Part shown: one piece after another, positions 1-8,861 of the stretch | Position numbering within the stretch: position 1 is the stretch's first letter | Layout of the letters: the number at the start of each line of letters is the position of its first letter | Assembly: GCA_903912445.1 (NCBI GenBank) | Contig: CAIWHP010000013.1 | Coordinates: forward strand, 1-35,799 | DNA from: an uncultured Lentisphaerota bacterium | Lineage (GTDB): Bacteria > Verrucomicrobiota > Kiritimatiellia > CAIQIC01 | Length of the DNA stretch: 35,799 nt | Reading direction: 5' to 3' | Notes under the pieces: generated by a model | Seen by the model: the letters and a program-made list of their open reading frames with translations, nothing else | What the model was told of the DNA's origin: nothing | The model's database searches: none | Translations under genes and position numbers: made by a program

Positions 1-2214
1 TCCCTCGGTATATTCCGCGGGGAAATCAATCTGCGCATCGGACCGGTAATAAACATCCGACACCAGATAGTCCATGATCATGGCCGCGTGTGGCCATGGA
101 TGATTGTAGTGCAGGGAGGTGACGCCATTCAACTCCGGCAGCGACCGGAGGGCAAAGTCAGCCTTTTCATGCGCAGTCGTCCGGCCAGCATTGATATGAT
201 AACCCGGAAAACCTTCGTAGCGGCCGATCACGGCGGACCGCGCGATATCGTGAAGGAATGTATCCTTCGCATCGCGGGCAATCCGCAGCATCCACGGCGC
301 AAACTGGGTCAGATATATTCCACGATGTCCGCCAGCGTGGGTTGGGGAGGATTCCGAAGTCAGTCCGATCTCCGAAACCCGCCATGCCTCCACGCTTTCC
401 TCCGGCAGAATCATATCCTTGTATCGGTCGCCCGCCCGGTAGCGCGGTGCTTTATTACCGATGTTGACCATAATCTTTGTGGCCGGGACAGCCGGGCACA
501 GCCAAACGAACTGTGTGTATTCCCGTGCGCCTTTCTGCGCGGCGTCGAGAAAGCGTTTCTCGCCGGTCAACTCATGAAGCAGGTAAAGCTCCATCCACTG
601 GGGCGCATAAGAGGTCCAGAAAAACATACCGCGGGCAGCCTCATCGCTGAAATCGGTCGGCAGAGTATGGACGCGGTCCTTGAGATAGCGGTCGGCGCCG
701 CTGACCGCGAGATCGAGATATTTCTTGTCACCCGTTGCTTTATAAAGATGCATGGCGTTCTGCCACTGCTTACCGGAAAGCACTTCGTCCAGATTCAAAA
801 TGAGATTGATTGGCTTGTTGTATATTTCCTCCGCCAGCTTCAGATCACAGCTCATCCGGTTCTGTGAGAATGCATAGGCGGCAAGGAAGTCAGACATGGC
901 CGCGCCCGTTCCGCCCAGTGTGGACGATGTGCCGTCGCCCTTGATTTCAGGGTTGGTCGAGAACAGGAACCGGTCGCGGGACCAACTGTATTCCAGCATG
1001 GGTCGGGCACGCTTTGTATAGATAGCCTCATCATCCGTGACGATGGCCAGTGAAAGCGGACTCAGCCCGGTAATGTTTTTCACCGCACCGGGAACATCGG
1101 TGGCATAATTGCATCCGCGCAGTTCGTCGATGAACTGGCTGAACGGCCCCAGGCCGTAGTCGACAATATTTTCGAAGGTCTTATTGAGCGTCACCGTGGT
1201 GTTCCGGCGGCAATCCTTGAACCCATAATAATTGCGGGCGGCATATTCATAAGCGGCCAGAACGTCGCCTTTAAGAAGGATAAGATGCACCTTGAACTCG
1301 AACGGCGCTCCGGCGGCCATTTTCGACCCCGGCCCGCCGAGAACGGGAGCAAACAGCATCGGCCGCGCCATGCCGGCCCGGTCGCGAACCATGACCCCAA
1401 ACTTCGAGTTGTCGCTTTTCGGAATCGGCTGGAACGGTATCGCAGAAGCGTCCGCCAGAACCCCGATCGTTGCGCCCTGATAAGTCACCAGAGTCGTTGG
1501 CACCGAACATTGGAAGGCCTCTGAAAGATACGGCATGGTGGGAAACCGCTTACCCTGCCAGATCAAGGGCTGCCACATTGCGTCCATGTCGTCAGGACTG
1601 ACGCCGGGAGCGCCGCTATAACCGATCGAGTAGTAGCCGCTTTTTTCAGGCACAAACGTAAAGGTTAATTCCGGAACACCTTTCCCTCCAGGCAGTCTGA
1701 CGAGCGCGGAAAGACGAAACCCGGAAGCATCGGGAAATATCCATTGGATGGCATCGCCAGCCCATTCTGCCCTGTGCGCTGTGACCACATCATTCGACGC
1801 GGCCAGCAAATAATTGGCAGTCCTCCCCTGCTCGATCCCCCGGTCGGTCTCAGGGTTGAAGCCGTCCATCACATGAACCTTGGGATCGATCTTCTTCACC
1901 TCCATTTTTCCCCAGGTCGGAACTTTGTAGAGAACCGGATCAGAATGATTCTTTCCGAGATCAGCCTTGCGCAGCATTTTCTGCGGATTCTCTTTGGTAT
2001 AAATAATCGTGAATTCAGGTTTGAAAACGCGGACTGTGCCGTCACTCAAGGTCAGCTGCAAATCCGTTCCGTTCACGATTCCGACCCTGCATTCGTCATT
2101 TTGCAGCAGCCGCTCTCCGGCAGGCTGCCCGGCGGAACCGGTTGCAATCATTGCAGAGATGCCGGCCGCAAGGAGACCATGCACAACAGGCATATTAACT
2201 ATTCTTGGTTTCAT
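1..2214 (-). CDS. Large secreted six-hairpin-type protein, partial (3' end outside window)
   Basis: The minus strand is open from the ATG at 2214 to base 1, giving 738 codons without a stop; the gene runs off the window. It starts with a signal-peptide-like stretch (about residues 1-30, MKPRIVNMPVVHGLL...). A beta-rich first half is followed by helical hairpin pairs such as GKQWQNAMHLYKATGDKKYL and PQWMELYLLHELTGEKRFLD, a pattern typical of (alpha/alpha)6-barrel glycosidases and polysaccharide lyases. I cannot assign a numbered family or catalytic residues. The ATG overlaps the TGA of the GH95 gene in an ATGA, so translation is probably coupled. Its place at the end of a fucosidase/lyase operon suggests action on the same glycan. 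Codon use is noticeably less GC-rich than in the housekeeping genes. Confidence 0.85.
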   Translation of the reverse strand, partial: MKPRIVNMPVVHGLLAAGISAMIATGSAGQPAGERLLQNDECRVGIVNGTDLQLTLSDGTVRVFKPEFTIIYTKENPQKMLRKADLGKNHSDPVLYKVPTWGKMEVKKIDPKVHVMDGFNPETDRGIEQGRTANYLLAASNDVVTAHRAEWAGDAIQWIFPDASGFRLSALVRLPGGKGVPELTFTFVPEKSGYYSIGYSGAPGVSPDDMDAMWQPLIWQGKRFPTMPYLSEAFQCSVPTTLVTYQGATIGVLADASAIPFQPIPKSDNSKFGVMVRDRAGMARPMLFAPVLGGPGSKMAAGAPFEFKVHLILLKGDVLAAYEYAARNYYGFKDCRRNTTVTLNKTFENIVDYGLGPFSQFIDELRGCNYATDVPGAVKNITGLSPLSLAIVTDDEAIYTKRARPMLEYSWSRDRFLFSTNPEIKGDGTSSTLGGTGAAMSDFLAAYAFSQNRMSCDLKLAEEIYNKPINLILNLDEVLSGKQWQNAMHLYKATGDKKYLDLAVSGADRYLKDRVHTLPTDFSDEAARGMFFWTSYAPQWMELYLLHELTGEKRFLDAAQKGAREYTQFVWLCPAVPATKIMVNIGNKAPRYRAGDRYKDMILPEESVEAWRVSEIGLTSESSPTHAGGHRGIYLTQFAPWMLRIARDAKDTFLHDIARSAVIGRYEGFPGYHINAGRTTAHEKADFALRSLPELNGVTSLHYNHPWPHAAMIMDYLVSDVYYRSDAQIDFPAEYTEG

Positions 2215-4649
2215 AATTCGTCCTTTGAGCGGTTCCCTTGATTTTCAGGATTTGCTTTTGGATCGTTCACCGTTTCCAGATCAGATCCGAGGATTAGTAT
2301 TGCGCCGCGTTTCAAGTGCAGTTCGCGGGCGCAACCCCGGTAACGCACCTTGCAGGGAAGCCCGCTGAGCGCATGTATCTCCGCTTGAACCAGCCGTCCG
2401 CTTTTCCAGCGAACGGCGATTTCAAATCCACCGCGCGCGCGTAAACCATTGATGCTTCCTTCCGACCAGGCTTTGGGCAAGGCCGGAAGCAGATCAATTA
2501 TCACTTTGCTGCTGCCGTGATTGTCTTCCGCCGGGTTGCTTTGCAGAAGCATTTCCACGATGGCAGCGGTGGCGCCCATGTTGCCGTCAAATTGAAACAC
2601 ATTGCCTTTCGCCCGAAAGTGATTGTCGAAGAGGTTGGGAAAAGTGGACTTGGCAAATAAGGCCATCAAGTTCTCGTAAGCCTTTTCCCCGTCCCCCAAC
2701 CGCGTCCATAGGCCGATCAGCCATGCCCGGCTCCAGCCGACATGTCCGCCGCCATGAGCAAGCCGAAACTCGATGCTTTTGCGCGCGGCCGCTGCCAATT
2801 CCGGGGTTTTCTGCGGGGTAATCTGACGGCTCGGATAAAGACCGAACAAATGAGAGATGTGCCGATGTCCGGGATCCTGTTCCTTGAAATCCCGGGACCA
2901 TTCCAAGAGTCGTCCGTCTTTACCGATTTGCATGGGGGCAAGCTTGTCGCGCGCAGCCTTAAGCGACTTCACAAACTCCGCCTCCCCGCCCAACAGTTCC
3001 CCAGCTTGAATCGTGTGGTCAAACAGGTCGCGGATGATTTGCATCGTCATCGTGGGCCCCATGTCCACCCACATACGCTTTCCGTCGTCGGTCAGATAAG
3101 AGTTCTCGGGCGAAGTCGATGGCCCGGAGACAAGCCGGCCGGTGTGAGGATTAAGCACCAGAAAATCGAGATAAAACCGAGCGGCTTCCTTCATCACCGG
3201 AAACGCGCGACGGGAAAGGAACTTTTCGTCCTGGGTGAAAAGGTAATGTTCCCAAAGATGTTCGGATAGCCAGGCCATACCCTCCTGCCAGAGCAGTCCG
3301 GCGCTACCGCGCAAATCCGTATTACCCCACGGATTCGTCCGCGTGCTCAAAACCGTGCCCCGACAGCCATAGCGTTCCTGGGCCGTCTTACGGCCGGGTT
3401 CTTGAAGCGCATCAATCAGATCAAACAGCGGGTTGGCGCACTCGGAAAGATTAGCCGTTTCGGCCGGCCAGTAATTCATTTGCGCATTGATATTGATGGT
3501 GTAATCGGAAAACCAGGGCGGCTGGAACAGGGGGTTCCATAATCCCTGAAGATTTGCAGGCAGGCTGCCGGAGCGCGACGATGAAATGAGCAGGTAACGA
3601 CCGTATTGAAAGTAGAGCGCGCAGAAACCGGGATCGGAAACTCCTGACTGAATCTGGCGCAACCGCTCATCCGTCGGTAAATTGCTTGGATCAGGAATTA
3701 AATTCAAACGCACGCGATCAAATAAAGCCGCATGATCTGACTGCTGTGCTTTTTGCAGTTCGAAGAAGGTCTTGGCCGATGCCAGCTCCAGTTGTTCGCG
3801 ACATTGCTTGTCCGGATCAGGACGGTAATAATCCGTATTCGCAGCCAAAAGCAAGGTGACCGAATCGGCATTGGTTACCGTAATTTGACCATCGGCGGCA
3901 GAGCTCAATCCACCCGTGTTGAGGGCTTTCAAGTAAGCGCGAAACTGACTCCCGCCTTCAGGACATTGGCCGCTCAGCACCAGAATATTCTCGGGCTCCG
4001 AACGCAGTTTGGCGTCGGCGGACCGAGCCAGGCCAGCCTTAAATGAAATCGCGCCCGGCTTATCGGCTGTTAAACGAACCACCAGCACCTGATCAGGTCC
4101 GCTGGCGAAAACCTCACGCGCATATTTGACGCCGCCAATTTCAAAGGTTGTCCGCACCAAGGCAGAATCCAAGTGCAGCTCGCGCTCGTAATTCGTCGCA
4201 CTTCCCGTCGGCAAACTAAAATCCAAATTCAAATCACCCAGCGGTTGATAGGCGCCGTAGCGGGGGTCTGGCTTGGTGGACATGGATTTATCAGCCAGCG
4301 CCTGCGCCTCGCCATATTTACCGGCAAAGAGCAGTGTCCGGACTCGCGAAAGATTTTCATGCACCTCCGGTTTTTCCGTGTAGTATCTGTGCCCCGACCA
4401 CACACTGTCTTCGTTCAGTTGCAGCAACTCCTTCCGAACTCCTCCAAACACGAGCGCGCCCAGCCGGCCATTTCCGACCGGCAACGCTTCATGCCAGTTG
4501 GTCGCCGGCTGGCGATACCAGAGGCGCAGGTTTGAGGGGACTACGGCGGATGCGGTAGCCGCAGCCGTGCCGGGGCTGGCGGAATCAGCCGCTGATACGC
4601 TGCAGGCGGTAAACACACAGCAAAGAATAAGCTCAGCGAATCGTTGCAT
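2211..4649 (-). CDS. GH95 alpha-L-fucosidase
   Basis: Secreted inverting alpha-L-fucosidase of 812 residues, about the usual GH95 size, which removes terminal fucose (typically alpha-1,2-linked). After a signal peptide (residues 1-21) comes the N-terminal beta-domain with the family's LWYRQPATNWHEALPVGNG opening. The (alpha/alpha)6 barrel carries the catalytic positions known from bifidobacterial AfcA: the N-x-N pair (N386/N388 in ININAQMNYW), the acid (E515 in STSPEN) and D688 in FQFDGNMG. The frame opens upstream to 4832, but the ATG at 4649 follows a GGGGAG ribosome site and starts the signal peptide. It overlaps the upstream GH43 gene by 17 nt and the next gene by 4 nt, so all three are probably coupled. 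Residue equivalences are from memory of the family, not an alignment. Confidence 0.93.
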   Translation of the reverse strand: MQRFAELILCCVFTACSVSAADSASPGTAAATASAVVPSNLRLWYRQPATNWHEALPVGNGRLGALVFGGVRKELLQLNEDSVWSGHRYYTEKPEVHENLSRVRTLLFAGKYGEAQALADKSMSTKPDPRYGAYQPLGDLNLDFSLPTGSATNYERELHLDSALVRTTFEIGGVKYAREVFASGPDQVLVVRLTADKPGAISFKAGLARSADAKLRSEPENILVLSGQCPEGGSQFRAYLKALNTGGLSSAADGQITVTNADSVTLLLAANTDYYRPDPDKQCREQLELASAKTFFELQKAQQSDHAALFDRVRLNLIPDPSNLPTDERLRQIQSGVSDPGFCALYFQYGRYLLISSSRSGSLPANLQGLWNPLFQPPWFSDYTININAQMNYWPAETANLSECANPLFDLIDALQEPGRKTAQERYGCRGTVLSTRTNPWGNTDLRGSAGLLWQEGMAWLSEHLWEHYLFTQDEKFLSRRAFPVMKEAARFYLDFLVLNPHTGRLVSGPSTSPENSYLTDDGKRMWVDMGPTMTMQIIRDLFDHTIQAGELLGGEAEFVKSLKAARDKLAPMQIGKDGRLLEWSRDFKEQDPGHRHISHLFGLYPSRQITPQKTPELAAAARKSIEFRLAHGGGHVGWSRAWLIGLWTRLGDGEKAYENLMALFAKSTFPNLFDNHFRAKGNVFQFDGNMGATAAIVEMLLQSNPAEDNHGSSKVIIDLLPALPKAWSEGSINGLRARGGFEIAVRWKSGRLVQAEIHALSGLPCKVRYRGCARELHLKRGAILILGSDLETVNDPKANPENQGNRSKDEL

Positions 4650-5775
4650 GTGGCTCCCCTTTTTCTTCCTCGAAAACCGACATATTCCATTCCGATCGCC
4701 ACTGGATGGCCGGTTGATTCGTGGAGAATTCCAGCGGCAGCCAGATGTAGCCAGAATGGATGGGATCCTCCGGCTTATTGATGTCGAACATGGCGATAAC
4801 TGTATCGCGCCGACCCGGGACGGGAAAGACAAAGGTGCTTTGCCCGCCGAAGGTTTTCTCCGGACCGAGTTGATTGTGCGGGTTCACGCCCTGGCAGGGA
4901 TTGCCGAGGGCTTGGTAAGGCCCGGTGAGGTGATCGGCAACGAACATGCGCGCCGCGTTCGGTGCCCAGCCGCTGCTGCCTGAGCCCAGCAGGTAATACT
5001 TGCCCTCGCGCCGGAACAAAGCCGGGGCTTCCGTGGCATTCTCCACGCCCTCCATCGCCAGATACTCGCCGACGGGCTTCAAGCCGTCAGCGGACAAGCG
5101 ACCGCAAACCAAAGGCTTGTCCTTTCTTGCTTTGTCCGGTTTGCGCACGGCGATGTGATAAGCCACCCCATCCGCATCCTGAAAGATCGCGAAGTCACCC
5201 GAGCCGGTTTCACTACCCCCACCGAGAAACTTCCCTTGATATGCGAACGGCCCGGTCGGTTGCGTGGCCGTTGCCACCCCGACATAAGCTTCCTTGGTAG
5301 TGAGTTTACCCTCGGGGGTCATGGGCGCATAGAGCTTGAAATACATGACAAACCGGCCCGTGGCTGGATTGTAAATCACCTTGGGACGATCAAGGATTCC
5401 CGCGTCCGCCACCTCCGGGGACATCCCTTTGGCAGTTTTGGACAGCACCATGCCGGCGTTCTCCCAATTCAGAAGATCACGGCCGACATAACAGCGCACG
5501 CCAGCTTCGTTATTCTCCGACTCCGTTTTCCCGGCGATCTTGTGCGAACCATACCAATAATACCTGTCCCCGTGGCGCAGGATGCAAAATCCGTGGGCGT
5601 TGATGAGCACGCCTTGAGTGTCCAGCCACGGCTGGCCGGGGTGGATGCTGCCGGGTGCGGTCGCCGCAGTCTCCGTCAGCGGCGCCAGCAGCAGGGCGGT
5701 GAGAGCCGAGCGCAGCGAGACGGCCCGCCTGATTGATTTCGAAAGTGTGCGGGCAACTGTGAGGGTGTGTTTCAT
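4633..5775 (-). CDS. GH43-family five-bladed propeller hydrolase (galactanase-like group)
   Basis: Predicted secreted glycosidase of 380 residues with an N-terminal signal sequence. The mature start has the GH43 signature WLDTQGVLINAHGF followed by RYYWYGSHK. That arrangement resembles the GH43_24/34 group, which contains exo-beta-1,3-galactanases. Candidate active-site residues are D52 (DTQG), D129 (DRPKVIYN) and E249 (TEAPALF). The frame extends to 5847, where ATGA would overlap the PL8 stop. I prefer the ATG at 5775: it has a GGAGG site seven bases upstream, begins the signal peptide, and leaves the 15-bp palindrome at 5807-5821 non-coding. Linkage specificity cannot be read from sequence; an arabinofuranosidase or galactosidase is possible. 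Confidence 0.85.
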   Translation of the reverse strand: MKHTLTVARTLSKSIRRAVSLRSALTALLLAPLTETAATAPGSIHPGQPWLDTQGVLINAHGFCILRHGDRYYWYGSHKIAGKTESENNEAGVRCYVGRDLLNWENAGMVLSKTAKGMSPEVADAGILDRPKVIYNPATGRFVMYFKLYAPMTPEGKLTTKEAYVGVATATQPTGPFAYQGKFLGGGSETGSGDFAIFQDADGVAYHIAVRKPDKARKDKPLVCGRLSADGLKPVGEYLAMEGVENATEAPALFRREGKYYLLGSGSSGWAPNAARMFVADHLTGPYQALGNPCQGVNPHNQLGPEKTFGGQSTFVFPVPGRRDTVIAMFDINKPEDPIHSGYIWLPLEFSTNQPAIQWRSEWNMSVFEEEKGEPHATIR

Positions 5776-5806
5776 GTTCGTTCCTCCCGGTTCCATTGCA
5801 TTCCAG

Positions 5807-5821
5807 TTCCAAGCCTTGGAA
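5807..5821. repeat. TTCCAA-N3-TTGGAA palindrome, single copy
   Basis: A perfect copy (TTCCAAGCCTTGGAA) in the 68-base spacer between the PL8 stop and the GH43 start. It is the one perfect copy with no partner 31 bp away. Confidence 0.9.
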
Positions 5822-5843
5822 AACGCCGGCGCAGCGTTAGCCT

Positions 5844-8771
5844 TCATGGAACACGCGCGGCCTTCAGTTTGATCTCGACCGCCGCGCCTGCGGTACAGCG
5901 GATGGTGAGACGGGTGCTATCTTTGCTGTGACCGGGCGCGTCCGTGGCAGAGGCGGTTCCGTCGAGTTTATAGTTCCCCATGATTTCGAGGTTGATCTGG
6001 GTCGGCTGCGAGCGCGCCGGGGACGCAGCCTCCATGCCCCCGGGACAGTTGAGGTCGGGATCGCAGAGGCGCACGGTCACTTGAGCGCTGCCGGCCCCGG
6101 TGATCCAGACGAGGCAGGGCCGGTCGCAGCGGAGCACGTCACCGACGGGTTGCTCCGTCGCCTCGAAGAGCACGTGAGCCGTGCTGCGCTCGTGCGGAAA
6201 GACGACGACGTGGGCCGCGTCGCTGCATGTGGCGATCCGCCACGGCGGGAGTTGCGCAGCGCGCGCGCCGACGTTCGGGAGGACGACGTAGGCGTAGCCC
6301 TGATTTTGCGGCGCGACGCCGTGATTGATCCAGACGCTGTCGTAATGGCCTTGCGTGATTTTCCCGTTCGCCGCGGGGTTGCTCTGTTTTCCGGTGTGAC
6401 GCTCCCACTGTTTGCCAGTGAGCAGGCGGAACTGGTTGCCCGCGGGGTCGGTGAACGTGACCGGTGCGCCGGGGGCAAGCGTGCCCGCAGTGTCGTGGTC
6501 GGGGCTTGTGGCGCCCGCCTTCCCAAATTGAAAAAGCGGCGTCACGACGGGAGCGTCCGTCCGGGTTGCGCGAATACGGCTGCCAAGGCAGATGAGCTGG
6601 TCGCCCGCGAAGATGACGCTTTTGCGCGCTTCGAGATGCCCCGCGAAGGTGGTGTCATGCAGGTCGAGCCCGAAGGCGCCGAAAGCTCCGGGGCCGGCGA
6701 GCGCAGCGCAGAATTTGCGGTCGGAAAAATTCCGGTGAGGCCGCTTGCCCGGCGGGGCGGGCAGGCCGAGGTCTTTCGGTGCCAGCCGGATAACGGTGGC
6801 GCCCGGCATCAGGCTCCAGTCCCAGCCCTGGCGCAGCAGCATGCCGGACGCTGGCTCGTCAAACGGATCGGTGCCCGACCAAAGCTCCAGCGTACCGTAG
6901 CGGATGTAGCGGCCCCAGTCGTTGTCCATGGTCGGGGGATTGCCCGTTTCGAAATCATAGAGCCATTTGGAAAACCCTTGGACCGTGGCTTGCCAGCCGG
7001 GCTGCCGCGCGGTGGCGAGGCCGGCCCAGTTGTAGGCGAAGAAACCAGGCTGTTGCGTGGCAGCGGGCGGGGCCTTCATCACGGCATCCGCAAGGGCGGC
7101 GATGCCGGCGGAAAATTGCCAGCCCAGCTTCTGCTTGATGCTCAAGTTCCCCAGCATGCCGGCGGTGGTTTGAAGGCCCGCGGCCTCCAGCAACCGGCGG
7201 GCGGGCGCGGCGAGCCTGCCGGAAAAAACATCCGGCTGCGCTAGCGTGATCAAAAGCGGGATGTTCTCGGTCATCACGCGCGGCGCATCGGGAAAACGGC
7301 CGCGCGCGCCCAGCGGCAGCGTGAAGCCGCGGCTCAAGTTCAGCAGCGTCCCGGCGCAGGCTTCCAAGCGCTCCTTCGCCCCGCGGTCCAGCGCCCAGGC
7401 CGACCCTTCCAGCATCGTCGCGCAGTTCGCCGCGGCCAGCAGCGCATTGGGACCGTACGCGACCAGATATGGATTGCGGTGATGGTTGAAGGTCATATCC
7501 GGCTTGATGAAACCCTGTAAGTTGCTCTGAACTTCCAGGTTCTCCGTGAGCCAGCCACGGAAGCAGGACAGTTCCCGCGCGCGCCAGTCCTCGTTGGTCG
7601 CCGTCAGCGCATAGATGAGCCGAGGCAGCGCCTCACCGCGGAACGAATCGGCATTGGCCTCGAAACGACGACTGCCGTCCCACTCCGCCGCCAGCGCATG
7701 CCAGCGCAGCGTGCGCCGCTCCCGCGCGATGCGCCCGGTGCGCGTGAGTTCGTCGCGCAACAGCCCGACCGCGTTCGCGTAGCCGGCGAGACGCAGCCGG
7801 GTGAAGCCCATAAAATCGGCGGCGGGATCGGCGGGGTTGCACACCGCGAAGCCGGATTGGTGGAGCGCGTCGAAAAGCAGCAGGATGTCGCCGAGCAGCG
7901 CCGCGTCCGGCGCGCGACGATAGGCCATCGCCAACGGGGTGAGAACATCCTTCATCTCATCCTGCGTGGGATGCTGGTTCTGCGCCGGCACGATCCATTC
8001 TCCATCGCGGTGCAGGCCAAAGCGACGGACCTTCCGGCGCGCGTCGGCCAGCCAGCCGTCCTGCACGCGTTGGATGGCGACACCGAACACGCCCGTGTTC
8101 GTGCCGCACCCCAACACCCATTCGAGATACCGCCGGTAAACCATGTCTGTCTTCGCGGCGCGCGCGGGCACACGGGCCGGCGGACGGTTCGTCATCGCCT
8201 CCAGCCATTGCCGCATGTCGGCGGCGTAGCTGTCGGAACGGCGCGCATAGATGCTCGGGCAATACGTGTCCGGTGTACGGCGGAAGGCGACCGACTTCAC
8301 CCAGCGCGGCTGGGCCAGATACAGCGCGAGCGTGCCCGCGCCAACCCACGAAAGAACCATGCGCGCCGGACGCTTACGGACCTTATCCGAAACCACCAGT
8401 GCATCCGCGGAAAAGTCCGCATAGAGCCGCCGCCAGCCCGAGTCATCCGGAAACAGGTCGAAGCGGTACAGCTCCGTGCCGTCCTCCGCGATGATGGTCA
8501 GCTTCACCAAGTCCGGGTGCTTCTCCTCATAGCAGATGGACACGTCGCAGCCCGTCGCCCCGTCCACTGGCGCCGGCGTGAGCTCCATGCACTGACCCGC
8601 CCGCCCCTGCCACTTGAGCACCGGTCCATCGGCACGCTCGAGGCGGGGCTCAAGCCCGGTGGGCGCCTGCCCATCCACCCGCAAGCGCACCCCGCTCCAA
8701 GGTGCCTCTGTCGCCAAGGTCACCAGCGGCGCAAGCAACAGGGTGGCGAAGAGCGTGAGCGTGGGCTTCAT
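5844..8771 (-). CDS. PL8-type polysaccharide lyase (chondroitinase ABC-like)
   Basis: Predicted secreted uronic-acid lyase of 975 residues. Such enzymes cleave chondroitin/dermatan/hyaluronan-type chains by beta-elimination. A signal peptide (1-21) precedes a jelly-roll-like N-terminal domain (about 22-165), a helical catalytic domain (about 200-560), and a large beta-sandwich C-terminal part. The helical domain contains HHRNPYLVAYG (430-440), comparable to the His/Tyr segment of chondroitinase ABC. The later segments NDWGRYIRYGTLEL and QGWDWSLMPGATVI are typical of the middle domain. The frame opens with a GTG at 8795, but the ATG at 8771 has a GGAG eight bases upstream and starts the hydrophobic leader. 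It is more GC-rich than its operon neighbours. The exact substrate is not determinable; the family call is stronger than the specificity. Confidence 0.8.
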   Translation of the reverse strand: MKPTLTLFATLLLAPLVTLATEAPWSGVRLRVDGQAPTGLEPRLERADGPVLKWQGRAGQCMELTPAPVDGATGCDVSICYEEKHPDLVKLTIIAEDGTELYRFDLFPDDSGWRRLYADFSADALVVSDKVRKRPARMVLSWVGAGTLALYLAQPRWVKSVAFRRTPDTYCPSIYARRSDSYAADMRQWLEAMTNRPPARVPARAAKTDMVYRRYLEWVLGCGTNTGVFGVAIQRVQDGWLADARRKVRRFGLHRDGEWIVPAQNQHPTQDEMKDVLTPLAMAYRRAPDAALLGDILLLFDALHQSGFAVCNPADPAADFMGFTRLRLAGYANAVGLLRDELTRTGRIARERRTLRWHALAAEWDGSRRFEANADSFRGEALPRLIYALTATNEDWRARELSCFRGWLTENLEVQSNLQGFIKPDMTFNHHRNPYLVAYGPNALLAAANCATMLEGSAWALDRGAKERLEACAGTLLNLSRGFTLPLGARGRFPDAPRVMTENIPLLITLAQPDVFSGRLAAPARRLLEAAGLQTTAGMLGNLSIKQKLGWQFSAGIAALADAVMKAPPAATQQPGFFAYNWAGLATARQPGWQATVQGFSKWLYDFETGNPPTMDNDWGRYIRYGTLELWSGTDPFDEPASGMLLRQGWDWSLMPGATVIRLAPKDLGLPAPPGKRPHRNFSDRKFCAALAGPGAFGAFGLDLHDTTFAGHLEARKSVIFAGDQLICLGSRIRATRTDAPVVTPLFQFGKAGATSPDHDTAGTLAPGAPVTFTDPAGNQFRLLTGKQWERHTGKQSNPAANGKITQGHYDSVWINHGVAPQNQGYAYVVLPNVGARAAQLPPWRIATCSDAAHVVVFPHERSTAHVLFEATEQPVGDVLRCDRPCLVWITGAGSAQVTVRLCDPDLNCPGGMEAASPARSQPTQINLEIMGNYKLDGTASATDAPGHSKDSTRLTIRCTAGAAVEIKLKAARVP

Positions 8772-8861
8772 AGTTTTGACTCCATGAGTTTTCACCGTCT
8801 TCTTTGCCCGAAGTCAACCATTGCTCTTTGCCCCCGCGATAAAATCAGTGCGGCGGAAAAG

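Noticed and set aside
88-867. 259-codon plus-strand frame at the left edge
   Set aside because: Antisense of the partial six-hairpin gene, which is open through the whole interval.
5776-5847. Upstream ATG (5847) for the GH43 gene, overlapping the PL8 stop
   Set aside because: It would place the intergenic palindrome in the coding sequence ahead of the signal peptide; the ATG at 5775 has a strong GGAGG.
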